Of a DNA stretch of 64,000 bases, positions 1 through 38,680 are shown one piece after another. The stretch spans positions 134,064 through 198,063 of the forward strand of contig NMRB01000226.1 of NCBI GenBank assembly GCA_002633025.1, given 5' to 3'. Made by a program: the position numbers and the translations under genes. The first letter of the stretch is position 1; each line of letters begins with the position of its first letter. The notes beneath the pieces are model-generated. The model had not been told where the DNA came from. It worked only from the letters and a program-made list of their open reading frames with translations, and did not search any database. The DNA is from Notospermus geniculatus. Its lineage: Eukaryota > Nemertea > Pilidiophora > Heteronemertea > Lineidae.

Positions 1-1428
1 AACAAGAATGACATGATTAACATGGAATATTAGCATATGACCAATCACGACACCGGAATTTAATGAGGTCTGACGACTTATAGCATAAGTCATCGTTAGG
101 TCGCAAACTCGCCAAGGCGGAAACATTACGCCCCTTGGATAATGCACTTCATGGAATGTTATGGCGAAACTTAGTAATTGGCGAGTTAAGGTTATACGTC
201 GGGTATACGTTCGTCTATACGTCGCCTCGTGAAGGATACCTAATACGTCGAGATAATTTCTAGCGTACCCAAAACGGTTTTCCAACCTATTAGTAACGTG
301 CCTTGAGCCTATGCGTAACTTGAATGGAACTTACCTCCAATGCATGTAGACGTATTTGACGTGTTCCGGACGACCACATAACTTACTGAACGTGTTGGTA
401 ACTTACAGCTACAGTATAATGGCGTATTGGCAGCGTTTAGGGGAATTGGTACCTAATGAAATGGTCCACGGATCATGTGCTCACCTGGGCGAATGTACCA
501 AGAATAGTTCCAGGGCAAGCCCCCACCCCCACCCCCACATATATGCATTTGAAAATAGACGTAAAAGTAGTAATATAGGCATATTAAGAGGAATCCAGAA
601 AAAAACGATGTTGCAATACTTTTGTGCAGTATTGCAAGTCTTTTTAAAGGCTACGATACGTGATCGTTGGCAATACGCTGCCGTGCGCTGTGCATAAGTT
701 AGACTCGCGTTGGGTATACGTTGTGAACGCAGGCAACACGCTACGCATTCGTTGGTATAAGTTATCTATAAGTTGTCGAAACGTTCTATATAAGTTACTA
801 ATACGTTATGTATACGTCGAACTCGTTATGAATACGCTATGTATACGCCCAAAATTGAAAAAAACGTCGATAGTTCAACGTATGCCGTCAAAATGATCAC
901 GTCGGGCATACGCTGGCTAAATCGTCAAGGTGTGACAGGGCCATTAAGCAGGTTTCCATGCGTATTTGCGTAGGCCTATGCATGTTCCGTTTACCGAGGG
1001 CCGTATCCACCATGTCCCCTATTCCCGAATGTTGATCTAATCCATCGACCTAGAAGCATAAAACAGTGGCTGCTTCCACACATGAACGGACTACAGACAA
1101 GCACATGTGCAAACATAAAATTTAAAGCAAGTTATTCAGGTATGAAGATTTGCGTATGCGTAGTCCGTTTGCGTGGGGAGGAGGCATCCATTTTTTTCTA
1201 AATCAATATCAGTATCTAATCAATCGACCTAGAAGCACACAGTCATGTATAAAACACTGTCTGGTCTCTTCCGTAAACGGACTACGCATATCGAAATATG
1301 CAGATGCAGATGTGGATAACCTGCTTTACCTCTCAGAGTTGAGATTAAAGATGCCTATCCATGCACGGGGGAGTTCTCTCGGGAAGTTTACATCACAGTG
1401 GGCAATTCACCATATTGTTTGTTTCCTT
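1..1428. other. Upstream non-coding region, TATACGT-rich
   Basis: I see no convincing gene. From about 190 to 870 there are many degenerate copies of the heptamer TATACGT and close variants such as TATAAGTT and AATACGTC. A segment near 1030-1100 is repeated, diverged, near 1207-1290; both share the core CGACCTAGAAGCA. The short open frames here have no recognisable domain and vary with the repeats. Confidence 0.5.
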
Positions 1429-1950
1429 AGGCTCCATTTCCATAGAGTTCACGTTGACACTTTTCACGCGCCACGTTTCACGTTTTCCTTTCGTTCCTCG
1501 GAGAAAGCATGTCACAGGACAGGTAATGTGTGTCTCGTTGTACGCTGAATCGAGGAACGAAAGGAAAACGTGAAGCGTGGCGCGTGAAAAGTGTCAACGT
1601 GAACTCTATGGAAGTGGAGCCTGGAAAACGTGAAGCGTGGCGCGTGAAAAGTGTCAACGTGAACTCTATGGAAATGGAGCCTTAGGCTCCACTTCCATAG
1701 AGTTCACGTTTACACTTTTCACGCGCCACGCTTCACGTTTTCCTTTCGTTCCTCGATTCAGCGCACAACGAGACACACATTACCTGTCATGTGGCATGCT
1801 TTCTCCGAGGAACGAAAGGAAAACGTGAAGTGTAACGCGAGAAAAGTGTAAACGTGAACTCTATGGAACTGGAGCCCGAGGAACGAAAGGAAAACGTGAA
1901 GTGTAACGCGAGAAAAGTGTAAACGTGAACTCTATGGAACTGGAACCTAA
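1429..1950. repeat. Six-copy array of an about 70-bp unit in both orientations (palindrome)
   Basis: A unit running from AGGCTCCAYTTCCATAGAG to CTTTCGTTCCTCG occurs forward at 1429-1500 and 1684-1755. It is reversed at about 1551-1622, 1623-1683, 1806-1876 and 1877-1948. The spacers 1501-1550 and 1756-1805 are reverse complements of each other, so the core folds into a long hairpin centred near 1683. It looks like a rearranged foldback or MITE cluster. No coding sequence is supported. Confidence 0.8.
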
Positions 1951-2260
1951 GACCAGTGACAGAAGCAACTGCTCACCAGTGCCCAGAGCCAATTCGTGGG
2001 AGAAAACTCATCCCTGGACGTTTTACTGTTAATGGATGACCAAGTGATAAAAGTGTATAATGCGAGACGAATAGCCCATTTCTCGGTCGTCACAAATCGT
2101 CAGCACAGCCATGATTGACAGCAGTTCGCAGGGAGTCGTTCAATATAATTAAATTAGCGGGCATGTCTAGGCTAAAATTTACAAAAGTAAAAAAACGTCA
2201 CCGCGTCTTCTTTGCAAGATGGCCTTGCTTGATGTCCGAGAGTGAAAGGAATGGGAGTCT

Positions 2261-2870
2261 ATGCGCCGTATTCTAGAACCTTCATTAACTCTAAGGTTTA
2301 CCTTTAGCTATTGTTTAAGCAGAATACAAAAGTTTAAAGGTTACCTGAAAGGGTTTTATCAACTTCTGTTTTTTTTGCATAATACTGTAGAGCATTACTC
2401 AGGCACCATGAAACTACACACCCTGGCAACCATGTCAGGCAGCGGAGAACAGCACATTTGAATTGGATATTTTAAACTTATAAAAAACATTAAAATAACA
2501 TCATTTAACTTACTTGGGCACCTACAGTAGGCGTAGTTTTGATGTATTTTTCTTGTTCAGTCAGTCCTATTGCAGTTATTTCCTTAATATGGATTCTGTG
2601 GACAATATTTGGATTTCTGGACAGCACAAGTGACCTCACCGTCACGAACCCACCGCCTGGACAGCCATGGATACCAAGTTGTTTGTTTGTCATGCAGAAA
2701 CACATCTTAAATTTGGTATAACGCTGTTATTAATGATCCAATCTTCATGCACCTTTCACTGAACTGTTTTTTACTCAAACTACTTTTCAGAGAAAAAAAT
2801 CAGGAAATGCGTTTCAGGTAACCTTTAAGGTGGACCTTAGAGTTAAGGAGGCTTCTAGAATACGGGCATA
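2261..2870. mobile_element. MITE-like element with about 45-bp inverted ends
   Basis: The left end (2261-2305) and right end (2826-2870) are imperfect reverse complements sharing GTATTCTAGAA and TTAACTCTAAGGT. A second inverted pair, GGTTACCTGAAAG at about 2339 and TTTCAGGTAACC at about 2813, lies inside. No transposase frame is visible. No clear target duplication was resolved. Confidence 0.6.
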
Positions 2871-3493
2871 TGGAATGCAAACCCGTGCTACGATAGTCTG
2901 CTATTGATATAACCTTAGGCCAATCGAACAGCTATCGTACATTGTAGCTCCCAAAACCATGTCCATTTGAATAATACTCGAATGTGCATGGTTTCAATAG
3001 GAAGTTGTCCCTCGCTGAACAATAAAATCTGTCTTAGATTCCAGGGTGATTAGATTTCTGTCACTGTTTGCCATCTGCAAGCATGAATTACTCAGCTGAA
3101 ACAGTTAGCAAAAGGCGGAGGTCGCTCCCCATTTTCCATATTCAGCTAAAATCTCCAGTTCTGCTCATTACGTTTTCACTGCCACAGGCCACAGGCTGAT
3201 GAAATGGAGAGCCCCTAGTGCCAATAGTCTGAGTTACTCTATTTAGAGTTACCGGAGCGTGAGCTACAGAATTCCTGGAATTGGCTGTTCAATCTTGATT
3301 CCCCCCTCCTTTTTGCTATTTCTAAGGCCATAAAATCGTTATTTTTCAACATATTTCAAAAATTAAAAGACTTTTTGATATAGTGAAGAAATGGCAGTTC
3401 AACTGTATGACTTTGAAGCTGTGCACGCATGGGGTTTTCTTTATTTCTGTGTTTACCCAGAAAGCTGAATAAACATTCCAAGCCAATTACCTG
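2871..3493. other. Spacer with no recognised feature
   Basis: No gene, RNA or clear repeat was seen between the MITE-like element and the large hairpin. Confidence 0.4.
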
Positions 3494-4032
3494 GACTTCA
3501 CACCTCTTAATTGCACCCTACGGTGGCCCATAGAGCTCATTGATGAAAAATATTTACATTTGCAATTTTTTTTTAATTCGATAATTTTTTTCATGGGGTT
3601 TGTAAAATTTTCAGAAGTTCCCACCGCGGTGATAATATTTCCACCGCGGTGATAATATTCCCACCGCGGTGATAATATTACCACCGCGGTGAAAATGATT
3701 TCCACCGCGGTGAGAATGTTTCCACCGCGGTGGAAACGTTTTCACCGCGGTGGGAAGTTCTCCACCGCGGTGGGAAGTTCTCACCGCGGTGAAAACGTTT
3801 CCACCGCGGTGGAAACATTCCCACCGCGGTGGAAATCATTTTCACCGCGGTGGTAATATTATCACCGCGGTGGGAATATTATCACCGCGGTGGAAATATT
3901 ATCACCGCGGTGGGAACTTCTAAAAATTTTACTAATTCCCAAGAAAAAATTATCGAATTGAAAAAAAAATGCAAATGTAAATATTTTTCATCAATGAGCT
4001 CTATGGGCCACCGTAGCACCCCTTCGCAAGTC
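3494..4032. repeat. Large hairpin with 15 palindromic CCACCGCGGTGG units
   Basis: The outer arms (about 3519-3620 and 3912-4013) are reverse complements, sharing GGCCCATAGAGCTCATTGA and the A/T-rich stretch after it. Between them lie 15 units built on CCACCGCGGTG, starting at 3621, 3641, 3661, 3681, 3702, 3722, 3742, 3762, 3781, 3801, 3821, 3842, 3862, 3882 and 3902. The period is 19-21 bp, close to two helical turns. Each unit is itself palindromic and the array is symmetrical about the eighth unit. It ends about 230 bp before the cellulase start codon. It could be a foldback transposon or a regulatory array. Confidence 0.9.
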
Positions 4033-4140
4033 GTTTTGAAGTGGTCGAAATGGATTTTTCCTCTGTGGGGTGTAAACCGCGTAATGCTGCTGGTCACACA
4101 ACAAGTTGACAAGGGACGTGTGGTTCTTTCTGTTTCAGAC

Positions 4141-31500
<27,360 letters not shown>

Positions 31501-31728
31501 TAAGAAGTTAATGGGGATTCTCGGACGAGAGTGGGCAAGCATGGCATGATTCATTTGCAGCAACAGCAGCTTGCTCGAACCAGAACTGACCAACATGTGA
31601 CTATCACAATAGACTAGACGTAATGCAGGACACGATCAACATAGAAGAAGCCTGAACACATGAATGGGACAGCCGATAGTGGGCCTGCACAATCATGGGG
31701 CCGTGATGAAAATGTTGTGGGATATTAA

Positions 31729-31911
31729 AGCGAATTGATAGCGGATTTTGTTTACATTTGGCTGGTGTTTGTAAACACAAAATTCAGCCAATCAAAATGC
31801 ACGAAAATTTCTTTGTTGACATTCTAGAGAAGTTTGTTTACATTTTTTGCTGAAAATTCGTCCCCTTTCAAATTCTATTTCTGAATCAAATTTTTTCGCT
31901 TTCGATTCGCT
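31729..31911. mobile_element. TTAA-flanked MITE (AGCGAATTGATA family), copy 2
   Basis: TTAA at 31725-31728 and 31912-31915. It is the reverse of copy 1 at 6076-6256. It lies about 225 bp downstream of the cellulase stop codon. Confidence 0.85.
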
Positions 31912-31974
31912 TTAACCATGTTAACAGGTAATGGGCTAAAATATAAAAGGTTACTTAGCCTAGTCCAACCGGAA

Positions 31975-32774
31975 CACCGGGACCAAATCCCGCGAGATAT
32001 TGCGAGACTTGGGTTTGGGATTTAGTCCCGGAGGAAAAATCACCGCCGCCATCTTGAATATCTTATTGCGCCCCCACCTATAGCTGGGATAGTGATGCGG
32101 CGACCGAACCACCTGGATCTACTTTCGGACTACTTTGACTCATCCACTAGAAGATATAGTTCGGTGAAACTCATCACTTTTGTGTCGAAAAAGAACCTAA
32201 CGATGGCAGTTTTGGGTTAATTTAATACAATATGACACGCAAAAGTGAATTTTACTAAGATTTTGCGAGTTATTGTGCGTTTTTGCTCGGCCAAATCGAA
32301 ATCGGGATTTCCCCGGGGTTCCCGCCATTATGCCATACAGTACAGAATGTACAGTGCACTGACATGCATTTCGCTGTTCTGATGCTGTGCGTCCACTGTG
32401 CGTTTGCCAGATTCCCAAAACAATAAAATATGCTATTATGGGTTTTCTGATGTAAATATGCGAATAAATTGACTTAAATATATTTATTTCATCTGAAATC
32501 ATCATACAATACAATAAAAGTAGCAACTATTTATCAGAGAAATGTCATTTCTTCAGAACTACTTTTACCGCGGAAGTAGTTCTTCCACACCGGCGCTGTG
32601 AGGCGCGACGCATCACATAACCCTACGCAAAATGGCGGATTTGACTGTTGTTCGTCAGGGTCACAAACCGACGCAACGTCACCAGGTTTTTTGGAGGCTT
32701 GTGCCCTGTTGTTCAGGTTGAGCCTAGTCAGTAACACTGTAATCTGTCCACAGACCATGTATTATTTCTGTGAC
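31975..32774. other. Spacer without a recognised gene
   Basis: Only a short inverted pair (CGGGACCAAATCCCG and GGATTTAGTCCCGG, 31978-32030) was noted. Confidence 0.45.
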
Positions 32775-33540
32775 ATTTGTAGCTACGGTTACACCTGTTG
32801 AAAATACCCGAGATTTTCCAGACCCTTGTCAAACCCGTTTGTACGAAAAGCCCAGCCAGAGGTCGCACTACTACATTGTAGTTAAGTCGCCGGACGACAG
32901 GTACGCCGCATGCACTGGCTGTTCGGCCATTTCTGTATTGGCACACATTGTTAGAGGTGCCAAAACGACGTCACTTGGGCTGAATCGGTTAATGTCGTCC
33001 TGGGTACACCTCATTATTACCCAGGGTAATCCTGGGTAATCCTTTTTGTTACCCAGGATCGTCCTGGGTACAAATAAGGTACCTTAACATTACCCAGTTT
33101 TAAAATCCGCGCCATAGGATGGAATAGATTGCAAATACGACAGTAATATCGCGGTCTTTAACGCGAGTTGCCATTCTGACAGCTGCTGACAATCACCACG
33201 TCAAAATATACGTGTATAAATGCGTGGCGGGCTAGAATAAGACAGTACCGTACTCGAGCGCAAGTGGAGAATGGCGCGGATTTCAAACTGGGTAATGTTA
33301 AGGCACCTTATTTATACCCAGGATCGTCCTGGGTAACAAAAAGCATTACCCAGAATACCCAGGGTAATAATGAGGTGTACCCAGGACGACATTAACCGAT
33401 TCAGCGTCACTTGGGGGCTGCGCCATCTGTACCCGTGCTAACAACAAACGAAAAAAAGACACAGACACAGGTTTCTTGAAACTCGGCAATTCATAGGTGT
33501 GACCGAATAAAAACCACGGGGATTTTATGTAGTGTAACCA
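32775..33540. repeat. Dispersed repeat interrupted by a MITE
   Basis: Matches the uninterrupted relative at 56206-56590 (TTTTCCAGACCCTTGTCAAA, ATTTCTGTATTGGCAC, GAAAACGACGTCA). Here the copy is broken at GTCACTTGG by the MITE 32979-33405. Confidence 0.8.
32979..33405. mobile_element. Intact 427-bp MITE with 9-bp target duplication
   Basis: Ends GCTGAATCGG and CCGATTCAGC continue inward as TTAATGTCGTCCTGGGTA. GTCACTTGG duplicates at 32970-32978 and 33406-33414. The interior is rich in ACCCAGG/CCTGGGT. The 9-bp duplication suggests a Mutator- or Merlin-type transposase in trans. Confidence 0.9.
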
Positions 33541-33803
33541 TAGCTGTTGTGTTTTGACACACCATAGGACGGTGAAAGAACAAAACTGAATACGGGATTT
33601 GAGATAACAGAATCACAAAAGTATATATCGCCTCCGTTAGCTTCCTGATCAGAATGATAAGAGGGAAATAGAAAGATCGTCTTGTCCATTTCACTTCCTG
33701 TCTACTAGGGAACAGAACATGGTATTAGGCTACTACGATAATCGTGAAAATATGTCAGTATTTTCTTTGAGTGACATTTTAGATAGGTGGAACTAAACAT
33801 TGA

Positions 33804-33958
33804 GGAAATTCTTTGGTTACTCCATGTTCGTTTATTATAAACACAACGTTTCAACCAGTGTACCCTGGCCGTAGTCCTGTGTACAAGGACTACCAGGGTA
33901 CACTGGTTGAAACGTTGTGTTTATAATAAACGTAGATAGAGTAACCAAAGAATTTCCT
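33804..33958. repeat. Perfect-looking hairpin, about 155 bp
   Basis: AAATTCTTTGGTTAC ... GTAACCAAAGAATTT with stems of about 65 bp (GTTTCAACCAGTGTACCCTGG) split only by a short loop. A fragment of the same family lies at 36075-36150. Confidence 0.85.
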
Positions 33959-34280
33959 TAAAGGGATACTGAAGGATCTTTCCATAATATGCACCAATAG
34001 TGTTAAATTCGATTTCAGTAGGTGTTCAATATTATAAGAAACATAACCATGAAAGAATTTTTGAAAACAATTATCATCACTCTGCGTAATCCGAGTATAA
34101 AGGAATGCACATAATTCAAGTCGTGCACCAGGGCTGATGACGTCACGGCGGTATTAGTTGCCCAAGCTGCATATGCATCGTGCTTGTCGTGTGAGCATTA
34201 TTCAGTGCTTTCATACTGCGATTGTAGGTGTATTTATTAGTTTATTTTCGTGATTTCTGTCGTGGACTACAGTGCTAAGG

Positions 34281-34412
34281 ATGTCAGATTGGTCATCGTC
34301 TTCCGACATTGAGGATGATGAACGTTTTATTGATGAAGAGGCCGACAGTCAGTTCAAGACATTAGACTGCATGCTTTGTCTGAGGAACATCAAGTTATTT
34401 TGGTATTCTTGA
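34281..34412 (+). CDS. Short acidic ORF (43 aa) inside the TTAA element
   Basis: Encodes MSDWSSSSDIEDDERFIDEE ... SQFKTLDCML and stops after 43 residues. Such Ser/Asp/Glu-rich leaders are common at the start of transposase genes, but no domain is present here. It could be a first exon or a broken remnant. Confidence 0.35.
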   Translation: MSDWSSSSDIEDDERFIDEEADSQFKTLDCMLCLRNIKLFWYS

Positions 34413-35290
34413 TTCTCTAGTAGATTCAACGATAGGAAACTTTACGGCAATGACTAAACAAACTGTAATTAGAATGTCACATAAAAGAAATGTTTGGAAA
34501 TACACGACTGGGTTTGTTTTGGACAGAGACCAAATTACATGCAGCTGTTGGGGCCTAAATGTAATCGTACATTATTTACCGGTAGTGTGGCGGTACTACA
34601 TCTAAGTGAATAAAGTATCGTGCATTGGATATATGCGTGTATCTTCCAAGTCCCTCGGGTATAGTCCCTCCAATGATATTGTAATTATCTGATCATCTTG
34701 ATTGACGAAACGACACCCATGCCAGCAAAACATGTCGGCGGGACGATGGGATGAACGGACGCCGGGTGTCATACAATGTCATTCGCCACCCCGCTCAAGA
34801 CACTTCAGGCAGGAACTTCTAAAGGTCAACAAAAAGGGGGAGATGCAGGGTTCTGCCGATGCTGGTCGGCGCCGGACGCTCCGTCCAGGACGCAGAAATG
34901 CCGACCGGCACTCAGCCTAAAAGGAGTATTTTCCGACCAGCACGATTTTTAAAAAGAAAGTAATCTCGTATATATTGTGCCTACGATCGATCCGTTTTGT
35001 CCCCGGGTTTCGTCAGCTGTTTGGAACCCCTTTTTTTTCAATTTCTCCGGCTAAAGGTTAAAATATACCCCTTTTTAAACCTTTTCTCCGGGTCAACAGT
35101 AAAAACAACCCCTTTTTTCAATTCTCCGGGCCGGAGATTGATTGGCAAAAAGTACCCCTTTCCCAGAGAAATCGGGAACGCGCATGCGGACCCTCTGACC
35201 ATATTGAGGGGGGGGGGGGGCGGGCCCCAGACCCACCTTCCATCCGGAACTCATTCAGTCCTGGGCAGAACCCTGGATCTGATATTGAGA

Positions 35291-35519
35291 TATTAGATTC
35301 TATGCCGCCAATATTCCTGAAACAGTCGGCCTCGAAATGATAGCTGCAAATGTAGTCCATGCGTGGGTTTGCATTCGGTAAAAAATCGGCCCGCTTCGTC
35401 TGAATAAACTGTGTCCATTTATTGGCTCGTTGCGGAGCTGCAGGAAATGAATGAACAAGATGACATTGTAAATGCGGTTGTTGAAGAGGACCCGACAGGC
35501 AGCCTGCTCGCAGCCATTT
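35291..35519 (-). pseudogene. Decayed THAP zinc-finger fragment
   Basis: The minus-strand frame reads KWLRAGCLSGP ... HSFPAAPQRANKWTQFI ... DYICSYHFEADCFRN. It keeps the GC, HSFP, KW, C-x2-H and DCF positions of the C2CH THAP DNA-binding domain. The first zinc-binding Cys of the pair appears replaced (W or R before AGC), there is no good start codon in this frame, and no catalytic domain follows. I infer an inactive transposase remnant rather than a host THAP gene. Confidence 0.6.
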
Positions 35520-35529
35520 TGATGTGATC

Positions 35530-36655
35530 AAATCAAATCATCAAGTTTGACCTTGACCTTGACCTCTGATCATCAAGGTCATTGCATAATCAAAATGGGC
35601 ATCCTCAATAACCTAAGTATGGGTGATATCATGCCTCTACCTTTACCACGGGCAGAGATATTTCGAATTATCAAGTTTGATATATCAAAATCTCATGATA
35701 TTTCGAACACCTGGACACTTGAGGCTGAGAATTTTAACATAGTCCAGCCCTTGGATAAGTAGCCATGAACTAAGACGTGTTTCATGTTACTCAGTTGACA
35801 GTATGGCAAGTTATCTGAAAATATCAAATTCGTGATATCGATATCACCATCTAGACCCCAACATCTCAGATCAAAAGTAATCAGTGCATTCGATTCCTAG
35901 GGTATGAAAACCTAAGGGTAGAACTTATTCCCATTGCTGTAGGTGTTGAAGGAGCCGAGTTATGCCATTAGATAAAAGCATGACGGAGAAAATATCAAGT
36001 CCGATATGTTGATTACATCATGATGGAGGTGCTTGAAAGGCATTTTAGAAAGGGTTCGAATAACTAATCCAACTTTTTGGTTACTCTTTCTAGACTTATT
36101 TTAAACACGACGTTTCTGCCAGTCTTCCCTGGTCGTTGTCAAGTGTACAACTGAATCAAAGTGAAGTTGAGTCTACATAATAATAAACAAGAAGTCAATC
36201 TCCAGAATTCACGAATTTTCGACCCCAACCGGGGTCTTTTTCAAGTGGAACTTTACAATCTGAAACTCTAGAAAAGACTGAGCTGAAACCCGAATGTAGA
36301 ACTACATAACCTGTGTAGACAGGACAAACAAGCAATTAAGGAAAGAATAGCGACCAAGCCCCANTGCAAACTCCAGTTGTGTGTGTTAGGCACGACACAC
36401 ACGACACACTAAACCAACACTGAACTGTTATAGCGAGGTATGGCTGAAAACCTCACTATGAGAATCAGGAAGGCACTGGGATCTCATTGAGAGGTAGACA
36501 TACCGAGGTCATGGAAAATCGACCTCACTATTTTTCGGAACCACGGTACGTGGGTGTGTTATCATATATAAAACCTCGCTTCTAGCGGTATACAAACGCA
36601 CACACACACACCATGACCAAAAACAATCGTTCCGATCTTAGTGATCGGGAACCAT
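35530..36655 (-). repeat. Nested copy of the GGTTCCCGATC/TG-repeat element
   Basis: In reverse it matches 42234-43612. Shared parts are TGATCGGGAACCAT at its edge, the GTTTTTGGTCATGGTGTG plus TG microsatellite (36598-36630), and the ATATCTCTGCCYGTGG / CCTAAGTATGGGTGATATC block (35590-35670). It splits the TTAA element. Confidence 0.6.
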
Positions 36656-37445
36656 AATTAACCTTTCCTGTTTTTCACATCCATATACTTTACACAGCCG
36701 ACTCCCGACTTTTTCGGAGGCATTTTCGTCCGAAGTGAGCTCCCCGGGTGTGGGTCTAATGTGTAAGATTTGTATACTGCAATTAGTTACGGCTACCTTG
36801 GAATACCGCCGTGACGTCACGCGTAATCAGTGCGCTTGGGGTATTATTGTCTCTGGGCGGGCTATAAACTCATCGGATTAAGGCATGATGGGGTTGTCTA
36901 AATAAAATATGTTTGATGGGTTTGTTTTATCACTCTTTTATGTACCAATATACACCAATATTATTTCGTTAGCTGGTGATTTAAAAGATCCTTCAGTATC
37001 CCTTTAATCGGGTTCGATTTTGATCCGATAATCGGGACTGGAAAAAGTAGACTTTACTCTGGGGACACGGGCAGGTTGCTGAAGCAGTATATTTTACAGT
37101 TACACAATAATCGAACCTTTGATTATTTTGGATTTGACGCAGCAGGCAACGCTTATGAAATTGGCCGGAATGATGAAAGTGGGACTTCGGTGCTGAATGA
37201 AGTGTATGTCTATTCAATCGGCACCTTTTAGGCTATGGAAAGGCTCGGCGCATATGGATGGCATATTTCAGTGCGGTATATTGGTGAGCATGGACCTGTT
37301 TCATAAACGGGCTTTAAACTAATGGTGCCATTAACGTCAATGCATTTTCCATTTGGTGAAAGGTACCAGGTACTATTAGGGCCTAGCCTAAAGTAACCTT
37401 TTTAAACAAGCCCCTCGCCTTCAGGCATTCTCACCACTAAATCGG

Positions 37446-37831
37446 GGCCATGTAGAATTAGCGGAGTCAGCAGATCTGGCGGATTTAGCGGATTCTATGT
37501 AAAATTGGATAAAATTCAATGACGAATGGAAACTAATTAAGCAATATAATTTTTCATGTGTCCCACAGATTATAAAGGACCGCGAAAATACCTTTTACAG
37601 TCGATAATCCAAACAGGGGCAACAAAAATGGTCTGCAGGAATAGTTCGGCCAGTTGCCATTCGCAACGCTGTTACAGCTTTTCTTTTATAACCTGTGCAG
37701 CATATAGAACACTTGAAAAAATTACATTACTTAATGATTAAAAAAATCCCTTTATTGTCAAATCTTATTCAATTTTATACAGAATCCGCTAAATCCGCCA
37801 GATCTGCTGATTCCGCTAATTCTACATGGCC
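37446..37831. mobile_element. 386-bp MITE with 9-bp target duplication
   Basis: Ends GGCCATGTAGAATTAGCGGA and TCCGCTAATTCTACATGGCC. CTAAATCGG duplicates at 37437-37445 and 37832-37840. The ends carry GGCGGATTTAGCGGATTC. Confidence 0.9.
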
Positions 37832-38144
37832 CTAAATCGGCACACATTTAGCGTTGTTCAATTTTGCCCCCGACCTTTCGCCCTCTTCCTCTCGTTGACT
37901 ATTGACGCATATACTTATTGAAATCAATTAGGGTCAAAGCGTGTTCCGAATAAAATTTGAATCATTTCACCTGCTTCGAGTTTTTATGAGACTTTTGAGA
38001 TACTTTCCAGGTTATTTTTGAGGACGCATTCCGATTGGTCATGTTGAACCACATGATCTCAGCTGCACACTATGCTTCAATAAAAAACGGCCGCCAGCAT
38101 TTCATCACTTGAGAAGTTCGATGCGCTGTGATACCATCCTTCAA

Positions 38145-38292
38145 GCGGGTGATCCACTGTTGCGATTTTGGCTTGAGACCGGGTTGCGATCCCTTACGAT
38201 CACCTTATAAGGACTTCCGATTGCCATATAAGGTGATTGCAAGGGATCGCAACCCCGCGTCTCAAGCCAAAATCGCAAAGGTGGATCACCCG
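38145..38292. repeat. 148-bp hairpin
   Basis: GCGGGTGATCCAC ... GTGGATCACCCGC with stems of about 65 bp including GCGATTTTGGCTTGAGAC. Probably a small MITE. Confidence 0.85.
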
Positions 38293-38419
38293 CTTCTGCA
38301 GGTAAGGTTGGTACCATACTTCAGCTCATTCTCTTACTATTTGTAGCAACAGTTCCCCATGTCTAATTGATGACTTCATTCATTCAAATACGTGGATTTC
38401 AACAGTCTTGTTTAGCAGG

Positions 38420-38680
38420 CCTCGGGGTCATACCTATGTTTCCCGGTACCTTTGTGTCCCGGTCCCCCAGTACCCAGGTACCTATGTTTCTCGGTACCTA
38501 TGTGTCCCAGGGTAGTAGCTGATAGTCTCCGATGGTATAGTCTGGGGACTATAAATCCTAGTTGTTAGAGTCCGAAGGCCATCCAACACTACGGATAGGC
38601 CTATAGTCCGACGGACTATCACTCGGTATCATAGTCCTGGCACCAGGATTAAATGTCCGGGGTGGACTATGTTACCTAAG
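38420..38680. repeat. Short internal repeats (GGTACCTATGT, GGACTAT)
   Basis: CGGTACC(T)TTGTGTCCC and GGTACCTATGTTTC alternate four times, then several YATAGTCC/GGACTAT inverted pairs follow. No gene seen from 38680 to 39520. Confidence 0.55.

Larger units (their letters stand above)
33962..37003. mobile_element. 3-kb TTAA-flanked element with THAP-like remnant (Kolobok-type candidate)
   Basis: TTAA at 33958-33961 and 37004-37007 flanks ends AGGGATACTGAAGGATCTT and its complement. A second inverted pair, TGACGTCACGGCGGTATT, lies at about 34138 and at 36803-36821, nearly equally far from the two ends, so this is one element. It holds a short + strand acidic frame (34281-34412) and a - strand THAP-like fragment (35291-35519). 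A nested repeat fills about 35530-36655. TTAA targets plus a THAP domain are a known combination in Kolobok transposons. No DDE core was found, so it is probably inactive. Confidence 0.65.

Noticed and set aside
3621-3912. Regular 20-bp spaced repeat resembling a CRISPR array
   Set aside because: The spacers are not unique, the repeats are palindromic units in a eukaryotic hairpin, and no cas genes are present.
3829-4140. Upstream extension of the cellulase frame through the hairpin
   Set aside because: It translates repeat sequence, has no signal peptide, and a good acceptor sequence lies directly before the ATG at 4141.
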